DNA of 64,000 nucleotides from Salvia splendens (GCF_004379255.2 NC_056039.1:4594501-4658500); one strand, 5' to 3'; shown: positions 41,755-54,971, counted from the first letter of the stretch. Numbers and translations: made by a program. Notes: generated by a model not told the origin, from the sequence alone.

Positions 41755-42914
41755 GAGAAATTTCGGAAAAAGGGATTAATTTCACTAACCATTCAGAATT
41801 TGACCTTCAATTCGCTGACCTTTCAGAATATGGGATCGAGGCATGCGAATTTTTCAGAATACGGTATTTTTATTTTTTTATCTATTTTCTCTTCTTTTTC
41901 CTATTATTTCCCTTTAAACATTTATCATATGACCAAACTATCCAACTCAAATTTGGGAAAAACAATCGAAATTTCTGCCTCCTCCACTCCAAATGCATCT
42001 CTTTCCCTACTCCACACCCGCCTCAACTCTATTAGAAAGAGATATGCAGATTGTGGAGTGGAGTCCTGGACTAATTAATTAATTTCTTTCTTGAAGAATC
42101 AAGACAAAACAAAATGCCTAATCCCATTTCCCTCATTCATTAATCTTGCACCAATCACATGTTCGCCACCACTACTTTAAATTCCACATCTCCGTCTTCT
42201 TCTCTCATTTTTAGATTTCCATTTTCAAAATTTCCACATTTCCCAGTCCAAGGAGGAGCTTCACAATACCTACAAATTTCTATAATGGGAGCAAAATCAT
42301 GTGCAAGTTTGAGTCTTGATGAAGTATCTTTGTCTTACTGGTGTAGCTGGTTCCTTATTCTCGTGGGGTTTTCGATTTCAGAAAAATATTAGCTGCGTTT
42401 TGATTTTTCCTTCTTCATTCGGTTGTGCTTCGTTAAAAAATTATAATCTTGATTGTTCTTGCTGTGTGTCTGAATTTTTTTGAAGCATTTTCAGTAGATT
42501 GGCTTTTACATGTTGGATAGTACAAACCTGATTGTAGTCTCTGGTGTATATCCGAATAGTTTTAGATAGTTTGATTTCTTATCCATTTTCAACTGTATTT
42601 TTCAAATATTGTACTCAAATGTGATGATCGAAGTTTTCTTGATGAGTAGATTTTTGCGGCGGGTCCGAAGTGGAGGCGGTAGCAATTTCGATTGTTTCTT
42701 TAAAATTTAAGTCTGAATTTGAGTTGGATAGTTTGGTAATTTGATAAATGTTGGAAGGGAAATAATAAGAGAAAATGAGAAAAAAGATTAAAAAAATAAA
42801 AATCTTTTATTCTGAAAAATCCGCATGCCTCGATCTCATATTCTGAAGGGTCAGCGAATTGAATGTCAAATTCTGAAAGGTCAGCAAAATTAATCCCCTT
42901 TTCCGAAATTTCTC
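41755..42914. mobile_element. Non-autonomous Mutator-type element, long inverted repeats
   Basis: 1,160 bp. The ends begin GAGAAATTTCGGAAAA and the inverted repeat spans about 130 bp (41755-41885 against 42785-42914). A perfect 9-bp duplication GATTAGTAA flanks it (41746-41754 and 42915-42923). The interior at about 42159-42390 has a + strand frame starting MFATTTLNSTSPSSSLIF, which resembles a plastid transit peptide. It may be a captured 5' gene piece, but I cannot name the source. Confidence 0.88.
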
Positions 42915-42923
42915 GATTAGTAA

Positions 42924-43880
42924 ATGTTCCGTGAAAAAAAAAAAGAAAAGGAAAAAAGATAAATCACAAATTGTCGGTATTAACAAATCCTCTTTGTTAT
43001 TAATAAATCTGTTTGCAAATGTGGAAAAGTCACGTCCTTTCAAAAAACATGTAAAATTTCAAATTACGTATCAAATATTCTTATCAACACAAATATTTCA
43101 AATATTTATTAACAACAATAGAGATGGAGATATGATTTTATAATAATTTACCTGAAAAAGTGATTAGGTTGAGAGATTCGTTTTGTATGTGTGAAGACAA
43201 TGATACTCCCCGCGGACTAATTACATACTATGAGTAATATTTTTCAAACACAATTGAATAATAATAGCAACAAATTTAAAATATAACCTCAAAAGTCAAA
43301 CCCGTGCAATTATTACTGCTTAAATAGATTTTATAGGAGTGGGAAATTATAGTGGATAAACAAATCCTACTAATAATGCTTCTAGATAGCGTTTTGAGAC
43401 AAAAATAAGTGTGGGATAATATGAATTTCGTTTCCTCAAAAAAGAAAAAGAAAAAGTGAACTTTATTAATTAATTTGAGTATCATTATGATTCGCTCTCG
43501 ATTGTATCGATTCATTGAAAAACCTTTTAACCCATCAGTATATATAGAATTTTTACTATCGCATGAAATAAGCTAATTTAATACTACCGTTTCGATCTTG
43601 GGTTGTGATAAAAATGATTAGTATTAATTATGTCTATTAAATTAAACTCATTATTTGTAAAAATATTCAAATTAAAGCAGCATTTGGTTTCGGCATAAAA
43701 TTCCGAATCAGTCTAAGAGTTGACTCCTACGTTCTCAGTAGTCTCACCTAACATTGACATTCGGAATGCAGCCCAATAATTACGGCTATATTATGTTTTT
43801 GTGTATAATAAATAAATGGAAAAAGAGTATGAAAACTAGGTCCAAGGCAAGTGGTGGGACCCACCATAATTCCTGCATTT
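42924..43880. other. Intergenic, AT-rich
   Basis: No gene or transposon ends could be supported. Confidence 0.5.
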
Positions 43881-45444
43881 GAGCGGGCTACTATGGGGCG
43901 CTCTATGCTCCGTCACATCATCATTCTATCCTCCTACCCTTCCACATGAAGTGTGACGCCCTAAAGTCCGCATTATAGTTTTCACTACTATTTTATTAAT
44001 TAATTTTATGTTTTCAAATATGTCATGCAAAATAATAAAAAAAAGCACCACAATTTAAAGACAAATCCTACATTACTTAATTAAAAAAAAGTTACAAGAG
44101 TTAGAAATAAAAAAAACAAGTTCACTACAGATAAAAAAGACATACTCTACATCATTCCCAACTTGCGGCGCAGATCATCGATCTTCCACTTGAGGTATTC
44201 GGCTTCGCCCGGGTCCTCGCACTGCTTGAGGGCGTGGTGCGTGTCCAACAACGTCCTCAGGTTGGCGGACGCCACCAACTCCGCGTAGGCATGTCCCGCA
44301 GCCGAAGTCGGGGTTAGGGTCGTGGTCGAGATCGGGGCCGGGGCCTGTGAGGATGTCGCCTTTTCCTTGCCTTTGTTCTTGGCAGCCTTGCTGCCAATGG
44401 GAAGCCGGGAGGACATCGGTGTGCCGAAACTTTCATCCTCGTACATCGGCTGGTTGAGGTCCATCGGAGGTGATCCGCCGTCGCTGCTCGTATAATCATC
44501 GGCGGTGGTGTTCTTCGTCCTCTTCGCCTCAGCCGATAGGGGAAAAATCCCTCATTGGAGCTTCTGTTTGTCCTTCAAGAGGAGCCAGGAGTTGTAATGC
44601 TTGAAATCGCCGTACAATGAAATATACGACACAAGCGCTCTATCGTGCACATCAGTCAAACTCTCGCCGCTGCCATGCTCCTTCAAGCACTTCTCGTACT
44701 CCGACGAGAACAAATTGACCTGCTTCTTCACCTGATCTCAGTACTTGCGGAGCTGCTCCCTATGACGCTTGTAGGCGGCCGCAGGCTTGGCCTCGTTGTA
44801 GCGATCATCGATGCGCTCCCAGTACGCGATTTGCTTTTGGTTGTTGGCAAACACCGGGTCCTCTGAAATATCAATCCAACACTTCGTCAAGACAATGGGT
44901 TCATCCGGGTTGTAGTTCGTCCTCCATAGGGCGAATTATTCATTCTTTTCCGGAAGCGGCAACTTCTGGGCTCTTTGCCTGTTCCGCTTCATCTTAGTGG
45001 CGGAGCCCGAGGCGGCGGTGGCGGAGCCAGAGGCGCGGCCGCGGGGTGGGAGACGACTCCATGTCTTACAGCTCGTACGAATCTGTGCTGAAATCAGGAT
45101 CGTACATGGTGTTGGAGTCGAAGGGTTGGTATTCATCAGGGTCTATACCCGGCCACCGTGCACCACCACCGAACATCGGACTATTCGAACTTGGGAAATC
45201 ACCGGAATTCATTTTGTAATAAGTGAAATAAAGAGAATGAGAAGAAAGAGTGTATGGAAGAGTGTATATATATAAATTTTGAAGAATTAAAAAAAATGTA
45301 AAACGCGTTACACCGTCCGTGTCGCCCGCAGTGGGGCGGACGATACCGCGGACGATGCATCGGGCATCGTTCGCATGGTTATAGTGGCGGACGATAGTCC
45401 CCGATGCATCGGGCTGACTATCGTATGCCCCACTGTAGATGCTC
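43881..45444 (-). mobile_element. PIF/Harbinger derivative carrying only ORF1
   Basis: The right end is clear: GCCCCACTGTAGATGCTC, followed by TTA. The left end is degraded (GAGCGGGCTACTATGGGGC after TTT), so the duplication is imperfect and that boundary is less sure. Inside is a decayed copy of the Harbinger accessory gene, without the nuclease gene. Confidence 0.68.
44147..45212 (-). pseudogene. Harbinger ORF1 (Myb/SANT-like accessory protein), decayed
   Basis: The start MNSGDFPSSNSPMFGGG at 45212 is typical of the second Harbinger gene in plants. Then follow a broken SANT-like region (YWERIDDRYNEAKPAAAYKR), a central helical part (NLFSSEYEKCLKEHGSG) and the NAM-associated-like C-terminus, the last 105 codons of which are open (44464-44147, MDLNQPMYEDESFG). 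At least three stops interrupt it (for example at 45066 and near 44740 and 44550). In this transposon family ORF1 acts as DNA-binding partner of the nuclease. Confidence 0.75.
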
Positions 45445-45689
45445 TTAGACATAAACCGATTAGTGTCCAAATAATTGTGTACTGATGACGTTCTCACACA
45501 AGATTAGACAAATTTCAGTATTAGTAAAAATTAGTACAACTCATTTGTGTTGAGACGATTCTTTCGACTTGGAAGATTAAAGAATATATATTGGGCTGGT
45601 TGAGATATAGGAATGCATGATAATTTCTATCATGCTTAATTTTCTTGATTAATATCATAAAAAGGACTCGTATACTTAGAAAAAAGTTA

Positions 45690-45902
45690 CTCCATCCGCC
45701 CCTCATTAATTGACACCAATTAATTTGACCAGTATTTTAAAAAATATAATGGAAAAAAGTTAGTAGAATGCAAATTCTATTTTATATAATAAAACGTGAG
45801 TAGAATGAGTTAATAAAATATGAGTTTCATTACTTAAAAATAGTAAAAAATAAAAGTGTCAATAAATTAGAAATTGGTGCCAATAAATGGAGGTGGTGGG
45901 AG
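45690..45902. mobile_element. Stowaway-type MITE
   Basis: 213 bp with ends CTCCATCCGCCCCTC and an inverted GGAGGTGGTGGGAG, flanked by TA on both sides (45688-45689 and 45903-45904). Inner repeats GACACCAATT and AATTGGTGCC extend the hairpin. This is the Tc1/mariner-derived Stowaway pattern. Confidence 0.8.
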
Positions 45903-45904
45903 TA

Positions 45905-48479
45905 ATAATAAAATTAAAAATACTCAACTATATATTCATCAATCAGGAAAATTGTCTTATGATTACAATTAAATAAATGTTGAAAATAGCGGTATGAAAT
46001 GGTTGTTTGTCCTAATAATTGGTTTAGTTTATACTCCCTGGTATAGTCGTATTCATCATATAAATATTTTTGTAACTTTCAGCTATTTACATTTTAAATT
46101 AAATGCCGTTTTCGAATTTCTACTGAAATGATCTCATCAGCTATGCTCATATCATATAGTGTGTCTTTTTCATTGTGTCCGCCAAATAATGATTGTTTGT
46201 TTGATAACAAATAGTCCTTAATTAGTTAAAATATCAAACTTTAAAAAGAATATTCCCTGATTCATAAAAATGTGACAATTTCTATAAAATGTGTTAATCA
46301 AATTTGCGTAATTTTCATTTTTACTAATAAATCACAACCCGTTTCTTATAATTTATACAAAACATATGTCCTTTTTTACCAAAAAAATAGCTAGGCATAA
46401 CCTTTATGACTCATCTATTTAGTATTTAGGCCCTCGATCTGGAATTGAAAAGTATATTCTTGAATAAATATAAATAAACGATGAAAGTTACTTTAATAAA
46501 TTAAATAATTGAATTACACGTTTCCACATTATCAATAACAAAGGAAAATGAAAACCTAATATATAGCCTTTATAGTTAGGCCCAATGGGTATTTGTAGGC
46601 AAATATTTTTATTTCAAACTTTTGTAGCCCATAATTTTTAGTCAACTTTAATAAAGTTAAAATGCAAATCTTGTTATTTTATTTTCGTTCGCTAGTATTT
46701 CATCCATAAAACATAAGGATATTGAACTTTCTATTCCTTTGAATTCGTGATTAAGTACATAATTTTGATTAACATAAGAAGATGTTGCACAATCAAGTAA
46801 AGGTCAATAGATATATATGAATCATGAATTTTAACAGAAATAGAAATGCCTTTGATAAATTAGTACTAGAGTCTAAAATATGATACAAAATCATATTTAT
46901 AGGTATATAAGTATATTATATCTAGACATAAAAAAAAGACTGAATAATACTATTAAAATTATACTATCTGGAAATGCGATCCAGAAACTTTTACACGGGC
47001 TTTTTTTTAAGAATATGGACCCACTCGTTTGCTTCAAACTAAAAGCCCTTAAATACCAAAAAGGCCCATGATGTATTATTTTTCGAATTGTGGAGTACTT
47101 TCTACACATATGAATTATGATATGTAAATAAAAATCTTAATTATACTTACATCGAGTACCAAATATGCAATAGATGTATGGCGTTACCGCATGAAAGATT
47201 AATACTACGAGTATTTTTTTTACTAATAAGTGGTGATAAAAAATTCTTTGTATATATTATTAATTGATTAAGATAATAAATTATGCAAAATGTCCTAGCA
47301 ATCACAATTTCAAAAAACTCTGGAAAAGTCCTTTATCACAGTATGGTGAAACTTATTTGGTAAAGTAGATTAATTTCGGAATAATTTGTGTTAAAAGAAT
47401 GAAAAACCATAATTGCAAAAGAAAGATGTCATGCAGAAGAAGAAAAAGAGTTGAACAAAAGTTTATGACAAGAATCCGAAGGCAGGTGTGCCTCATGGTG
47501 ATACACAAACAATCTTTTAAATTATCAATACTATATAATAATGTCTTCACTTTTTCTTGCTAATATTTGTTAGCCCTACCTTAGCACTATATTTTTGTCC
47601 ACAAAGCATTCAAAACAAAACCATCACACACAAAGATAAACACATATATTTGACCCACATATGTCTCATCTTGGCATTATTTTAATCAAGTTAATGTGAG
47701 AATAAAAAATATTACTATTTCAAGTGGGAGTGGCGATGAAAGAGTGGCATCCACCTCATTTTTGTTCATCTTTTTGGTGACCCTTTAAATTCCACTTTCA
47801 TCACAACCACAACCCCTAAAGCAAGGAGCCACCTTAATTAGTTTTATCTTCTCAATTAGGATGTGATAAATGCCTAAATATCATTGATTAGGACAAATTG
47901 TGATAAGTAGTACTACTCCACTTAGTTCGCTTGAAATATAGTCGATGCAATTGTAAACCTAAAATTATGAACATATTAAACTATTAGTAGTATTATTTTT
48001 GTGTAAATATACATTTTTTTCTTTAATTTATAAGGAGAATAAAAACTCACAAATGTTGTTGTTTTCACTAGGATTACAAGATGTGTTCGAGTATTCTTAC
48101 ATTAGTGGCAAGCTTCTATATACTATTAATATTAGGATTATATAATCAATTGTGATTATTTTTCTTAATGCAAACGAGTTTATATAGTATTTTTTTTATC
48201 CTAATGTTGTCAAGTCATATAGTAGAAGGAAAACTAACAAGATGATGCAAAAGCCCACCAATTTTATTAGATTGATAGTGGTATCATTTTCAAACAATAA
48301 TAGTATAGAATTACATTTCAGAGGCTGAAATTAAATTGGTGGCATCCCATATCAATTGTGAAGATAACATAACTTTATATCATTTGGTTTCAACGTCTCA
48401 ATTGATGGCTGGGTTAAAGCCATATTAAATATATTTAAAGAATATTCTACAAGCTAATAATTGCAAAATGATATACACA
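45905..48479. other. Intergenic, AT-rich
   Basis: No gene, RNA or transposon ends could be supported over this 2.6-kb stretch. All open frames are short and lack recognisable motifs. Confidence 0.5.
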
Positions 48480-48553
48480 AACAAGAATATTCCCTACAAA
48501 ATAGCTTTTCATTTTTAACAAGAATATTCCCTACAAAATAGCTTTTCATTTTT
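48480..48553. repeat. 37-bp tandem duplication
   Basis: Two adjacent identical copies of a unit beginning AACAAGAATATTCCCTAC and ending TTTTCATTTTT. The second copy ends at the SINE insertion site. Confidence 0.85.
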
Positions 48554-48728
48554 ATTTTGTTTAACCACATGTGTACCGAATCCGTCTTTTGACGGAATCC
48601 GACTAATCATGCTCAACCGGACTTGCGGATTAAGGCCGAAAGTCTCCCAGCTGGTGGCGAGGTTTGAACCCGTGACCTCAAGGTCACCACAGCTCCGCAC
48701 TGCCAACTGCAACGCGACCTGTTGCTAA
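48554..48728 (-). mobile_element. tRNA-derived SINE
   Basis: On the minus strand an A-box-like TTGGCAGTGCGG and a B box GGTTCAAACC lie 35-40 bp apart near the 5' end, with AGGTCACGGGTTCAAACCTC as in plant Au-type SINEs. Identical 12-bp CTTTTCATTTTT flanks (48542-48553 and 48729-48740) look like the target duplication. About 175 bp long, transcribed by RNA polymerase III if active. Confidence 0.78.
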
Positions 48729-48740
48729 CTTTTCATTTTT

Positions 48741-50074
48741 TAATTTGTCATATTATCGTTAATGGGTAGAGGTGAATTATTTATTTTCCTTTTGGGGTTG
48801 TGATTTTTTTTCTTTCTATATTCTTTTCATGTATATACAATAATACATCTGTCTTTGAGGATGAATTCGCAATCCATGACAAAGAATATCTGCATTAAAT
48901 GTTTTACAAAATTTATCACACTTCCATCTAAAAAATGATTTAGATTTTAATTTGACAATATCAATCCATTCTGCATTTTCTGCTTGAGTATTACGTGAAA
49001 GAAGAAATTATAAAATCATTTCGTAAAATAAAGTATATTCTTGGTTGACAAACCTACCAAGGCGAATTTTTTTTTCCCAATAAAGGAAAATTCCAGGAAG
49101 TGTCTATCTTTATAAAATAGTAATACATGAATAAAGAAAAATTAACAGCATTCCACCAAGCATTAACCTAATGTGGAAAATATTAGGACTAAAAATCCAA
49201 GTTGAATTTGGAGATATTATTATACTTTGATGAATTGTATCAAAAAACCATATCTAACATATCTAATAAATTCCTCACACTTTGATCACAATAAACTCCT
49301 CACCCTAAAACCATAGCTAACATATCTAATAAACTCCTCACACTTTGATCACAAGAAACAGAAGTGATAGAATTTCCAATTCCCATATAAATTGGCATTG
49401 AAAAGAGATAAAATTGTTGCAACTACCTTTCGTGATTTATCAATCATAAATATGTACACAATAAAAGAATAATATATAATGTTTTATTGTTTTATTTCCG
49501 AAAGTTGTAAATAATTCCTTTCATATTATTTTTCCAGAATATTCAACTTCATCTCTAAGGAAATGAAAGCTTGGCCTTTCTTGGATTCTTCTTAGCTACT
49601 TAACCAATAATGTTTTTTTCGATTCCACCATCACAGTCACAAGCAGCATCACGACACTCTATATACATAATTGTAGTATGTAAAATTGAAAACAATAAAA
49701 TACGGTAATAGATTTTTTTTTTTTCAAAATAGTCTCATAGTAATAACATTATCTTTACCTGTCATGAGCTGTGCTTACTAGTAACTTCTTTCAAAAATTA
49801 CAATGTAATTGAGAAAAAAATGAAGGGCCATGAATATAACAACCACTTACAAAAATAAAAAAATAAAAAAAATAGAAAAGAAAACGCACTTTATAATGGG
49901 CTTGCATCATATAGCCACATTCTCCTATCAATCACAAAATTTTATTACAAACCACATTTATATATGGTGCCTAATCCATTCTTCCATCACATTCAAATCT
50001 CTCATTAATTCACTCAATTCAAACCCACTACCAAATAATATAATATAATACACACTACACTATTATTATCTCTT
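48741..50074. other. Intergenic, AT-rich
   Basis: No gene is seen. A short direct repeat, ACATATCTAATAAA followed by CTCCTCACACTTTGATCACA, occurs at about 49260 and 49320. Confidence 0.5.
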
Positions 50075-50521
50075 TTAGAGCATCCGCAGCGGTGGCGAAA
50101 GACGCCACCGCCGTCCGCGCCGTTGGCAAGGCGCAGGACCGCCGCCGCTGCAGCCGCGCCGCTGGCACGGCGCTGCTCGATGTATCGAGCACGTCCGTGC
50201 CAGCGGACGCACACGTGGCGCGCTCCCATTCGTCAACGGCATAGCCGTTGTGTTTAAACTTTTTTTTATTTTTTATTTTTAAAAATCGGTATTTAATTAT
50301 AAATAATGCTAAAAAATAAAAAAAAAATATTTTCCAAATCCCAAAAATATGGCCGTTTTTTTCCCATTTTTTCTGAATTTTTTTGATTTTTTTTTATTTT
50401 TTTTTCCCCAAAATCATCTATAAATACACACATTCATCATCCATTTATCACATCAAATCATCTCTCATTCATCTCTCATTCATAATTCTCATACAAACTA
50501 TCGCCGACTCGGCTGTGGTAC

Positions 50522-50782
50522 GTGAATAATATCGCCGACATCATGTTCACGTGTATTATATTACACAACATGATTATAGCCGACGAAGGGCCGAGGGCGG
50601 CTAGCTTCTACGACGAGGACGAAGCCGGAAGCTCAACAGCGAGGTCTCCCCTACGCCGAGGCGAGCATACGACGGTTGGCCAGAGGATCGAGACAAGACA
50701 CACAATGCGCGATACTCGAATCCACAATCAACTACAAGAAGACCTAATCAACCACATGTGGGCGAAATTCGGCAACGAGTAG
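50522..50782 (+). pseudogene. C-terminal fragment of a Harbinger nuclease
   Basis: NNIADIMFTCIILHNMIIAD is the usual C-terminal motif of the plant Harbinger nuclease, followed by a charged tail and QLQEDLINHMWAKFGN. The catalytic part is missing. It is similar in position and motif to the minus-strand piece at 29525-29893. Confidence 0.78.
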
Positions 50783-50799
50783 TGTCATTTTTAATTTTT

Positions 50800-50885
50800 A
50801 GGATTTTAATTATGTAATTTTTAATTTTTAGGATTTTAATTATGTAATTTTTAATTTTTAGGATTTTAATTATGCAATGTTTAAT
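50800..50885. repeat. 27-bp tandem repeat
   Basis: Three copies of TTTTAATTATGTAATTTTTA with ATTTTTAGG lie just after the transposase fragment. Confidence 0.8.
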
Positions 50886-51115
50886 TTTATTTGTCATTTG
50901 TAATATTTATTGTGGGTTTTAAATGAATTTTAATATTATGGAAATGTTTTTGTGTAATTGAATTTTATATTAATTGTGCTCGTCCTTGCGGAAGAGCACA
51001 GTTGTGGGTGTTGTGCTCTTGCCAGAGAGCAGGCATGAATAGTACCGCCCGGGTCCACAACCGTGCCGCTGGCAAGAGCACGGTTGTGGATGCTCTTACC
51101 ACATAAAATTCCTAG

Positions 51116-51123
51116 TATATATA
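51116..51123 (+). promoter_or_regulatory. TATA box of the MYB gene
   Basis: TATATATA lies 51 bp upstream of the first ATG and 17 bp downstream of the Harbinger target duplication. It is the only plausible TATA between the transposon and the start codon. Confidence 0.55.
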
Positions 51124-51173
51124 CATTTCCCCACTCACCCTTCACAGCATCTCAACCCATACACAGAGAAAAA

Positions 51174-52261
51174 ATGAAAATGAAAATGAAAATGGAGAAA
51201 GAAGAAGTGAGAAAAGGGCCATGGACAGAAGAAGAAGATGTCCAGCTTGTATTCTACGTGAACTTGTTTGGAGATCGGAGATGGGATTTCGTTGCCAAAG
51301 TTTCAGGTTTGAAGGTTGGCGGGAGACACAATATATAGGTAGGCCTGTTTAGGGCAAACGGCCATCGTCTCTCCAAAAGAATGAAACCATGAAAAAAAAT
51401 AACGAAAGAGTTTCGGAATTTTTTGTTGTTGTTGTTGTTGTTATAGGTTTGAAACGAACCGGCAAGAGCTGCCGGCTGCGGTGGGTTAACTACCTCCACC
51501 CCGGCCTCAAACGAGGCAAGATGACTCCCAACGAAGAGCGTCTCGTCGTCGAGCTTCAGTCCCAATGGGGAAATAGGTTCGTACTGCACAATAGCTTAAT
51601 ATTGTCCGTTTTAGGCAGAGACCGCACGGATTTGTTTTTTTTTTGTCATTCCCTAAAGACCCCTAACTAATTGGATGCTTCCAATTTCTCTCATTCTCTG
51701 AATTTGCAACCATGTGTTGCTTGATTCTTACTCGTTTACTTTATCAGATGGTCGAGAATTGCCCGAAAATTACCTGGGCGTACAGACAACGAGATCAAGA
51801 ACTACTGGAGGACCCACATGAGGAAGAAGGCTCAAGAGAGGAAGAAGAACAAGAAAGGTTCTTCTTCTTCATCGTCTTCGACTTCTTCATCTTCCAACTC
51901 CTCCTCCTCCTCGTCCGCCCCCACCAGCCCTGGGCCGGGGGAGTCTCCCCTGGCAAAGGGGAAGGGTGCGGGGGCAGGGGGGGAGCGGAGTTTCTACGAC
52001 ACCGGTGGGATGAAACTACCAGAAACTGGTGTTTTGGAGGTGGAAGAAGGGAACAAGGTATACTCCATGGATGACCTATGGAAGGAATTCGAGTTTCCGG
52101 AGGAGAACCGCGGGCTCACCTCTCAAGCAGTGGCCTCTCCCATATGGGATTACTGCCCAACTGACTCTTTGTGGAGTATGAGTGAAGAAGAGAGGCAACA
52201 TCAGCCTGTGGGGGATCATCACTTTCAATCTTTCCCATTTTACAATTATATGTTTGGCTGA
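51174..52261 (+). CDS. R2R3-MYB transcription factor, MYB48/MYB59 type
   Basis: Three exons are inferred: 51174-51306, 51447-51576 and 51748-52261, giving 258 residues. The start has four in-frame Met codons (MKMKMKME; 51174, 51180, 51186, 51192). R2 is [32 protein letters not shown], then [21 protein letters not shown]3 is [40 protein letters not shown] and [25 protein letters not shown] and [13 protein letters not shown] are characteristic of the MYB48/MYB59 group. A Ser-rich tract (about residues 128-150) and an acidic C-terminus with [14 protein letters not shown] follow. Intron 1 has the same eight bases, GGTTTGAA, at both splice junctions. If it is retained, the protein stops after [13 protein letters not shown]. 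The paralogue in Arabidopsis is known for variable splicing of this intron. Confidence 0.92.
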
Positions 52262-53494
52262 CTAGAAAACAAGTTTCAATTAGGCATGAAAAGAAGAGAG
52301 GGGAATTTGTTGATACAAGTAACTAGATGTCATACGGGAATGGGGGTTGTTTATTAGCTCTCCTTGTATATTTTGGTTTTACTCGGCATTTCTGTTTCAA
52401 GTCAATGTAATCAAATCATGAATCTAGTGTGTGAATGCTATGAACAAGTTTGTTTCATGCTCAATATTGGTGGATTTTTGCCTTTGTATTATTCCATTTT
52501 ATTTATTTGGAACAGAGCATATCTACAGTGAGTGTTTTTTTTGTTAAAAAAAATTAGAGAATAAATGAAATTAGTTGTAATTAAATAGTATAATTATCGA
52601 TGATATAATGATCCATTTGGAACTTTTGTAAAGAAATTCTAATCTAGCTAGGTTGAGGTGATCATGTTTTTGGTTAATAATGTAGAACACATAGTATAGA
52701 TAAAAACAGCATTCATGAATTAAAGTATGAGCTTCACGAATACCATTAAAATCGGTAATAATGAATTAATGGGAATACTTTTATAATTTGAAGTGCTTCG
52801 TGGTTACTTTTGGAAAGTGGGTGGTATTCACCATAGCCTTTTCATTTCATAATAAAGATATTATAAGGGACCATTTACTAAACGCCAAAGTAGTGCTTAT
52901 TTTTAAATTTCTTCCCCACACATAATGATGATCCACGTCGCTCCAACAATTATCGTTCAGATATATAAGAATAATATGAGTTGATAGAGCTTCCAATGTG
53001 GAAAGATAAACTTCTAAAATATGTGAAGAGATACATACATCATGTGATAACTACATATTCAAAAGAATGTAATGAAGAGATATACAAACCACTATAGATA
53101 ACTATTTAATTTTAAAAAGTACGTAAGATTATGCAAGACATCAAATATGGCGGACGTGATTTAACAATATACCTAAATTCTCATTTGAAACGGGCAACAC
53201 AAACCATCCAACAAGAATTCCCAATAAGCGAAAACACATTGCCTAAAAAATATAGTGAACTAACGAGAAACAACAATGTTCAAAACGCATTTCATATAGT
53301 TTTCAACAAAAATCAGAGATCTACTGCAATTTCAAAAAAAAGCACAATCCCATAACATCGGATAGTAATGATCAAAATTAAAATTAACAAAAAAACTGCT
53401 ACATGAGAATTAATCCCCATGATGCAACTTGACCATTCAAACTATAATTGAGATGTAAAAGCAGTACACACAGTACTCATATCCAAAATCATGT
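52262..53494. other. 3' flanks of the MYB and ribosomal protein genes
   Basis: The MYB 3' UTR is probably the first 150-200 bp (TGTAATCAAATC near 52407). The rest is AT-rich, with the 3' UTR of the minus-strand ribosomal protein gene at its right edge. The 74-codon frame at 53131-53355 has no recognisable feature. Confidence 0.55.
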
Positions 53495-54191
<697 letters not shown>

Positions 54192-54201
54192 CTAGTGCAC
54201 T

Positions 54202-54887
54202 CTGAATATAAACAAATAGCCATCAGAAAATGAAAAACAACCAACATTCCATAGGTTTCAAACATAAACATAAATGTGAAAAGAAATTCAATTAAGTTTA
54301 CTTATCAATACAATCACAACCATTACATCAATTTGAATTAAGCACATAGCAGCCACGAATAGAAATATCAACCAAAACTATCCAAAAACTTCCATCAATA
54401 GTATCTCACAAATATTTATAAAATAATCAACAAATAAATTGAAACAATACATACAAAAACAGCACATTATCTGGAATCAAGTGGCAAACGGCGACATGTT
54501 GTCGTGCTGCATAACATACACTTCAATAACATTACAAATCATCCAACCATAAAACGTCGGCCTTTAGTAGGATTTATACTACATCACCACTCAAGGACAC
54601 TACCAACTTAATACATTCATATTTAAATAAAACACAGACTACATCGCCCATGAATACTTGATCTTAACTGTTTCAACGTCTAGGAGTATTTACAAAGAAT
54701 TGGCAGAGTCCTTCCAAATTTAGATCACGCTTTCACATACACACATAATCATAAAACGGAAGTATAAGATCCGTAGATGACTGCAAATCGACATGGAAAA
54801 ACTCGAAGAATAGATCCGAGAAAAAGGAAACATGTAGGCAATTCATATAACAACGATGTATATGAAACAAAAAATTATCCGATTTAC
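54202..54887 (-). other. Probable 5' leader intron of the S15a gene
   Basis: On the minus strand a donor CAG|GTAAATCGG at 54888/54887 and an acceptor TTCAG|AGTG at 54202/54201 bracket an AT-rich stretch without coding frame. The noncoding first exon would lie just upstream (about 54888-54960). Leader introns are usual in plant ribosomal protein genes. Confidence 0.65.
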
Positions 54888-54971
54888 CTGAAAATATGAC
54901 GAACTCCTACGCCGTCGAAGCTGCTGCCGGTAGAGCTAGGTATTCGGTTCAGCAGAGGAGGAGTGAAAAGA

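Larger units (their letters stand above)
50078..51095 (+). mobile_element. PIF/Harbinger deletion derivative upstream of the MYB gene
   Basis: 1,018 bp. Left end GAGCATCCGCAGCGG and right end GGTTGTGGATGCTC, with target duplication TTA (50075-50077 and 51096-51098). It holds only the C-terminal piece of a nuclease gene. It ends 78 bp before the MYB start codon and about 20 bp before its TATA box. Confidence 0.87.

Noticed and set aside
53131..53355. Small 74-codon + strand gene between the MYB and ribosomal protein genes
   Set aside because: No motif, weak codon pattern, AT-rich context and no splice or promoter support.
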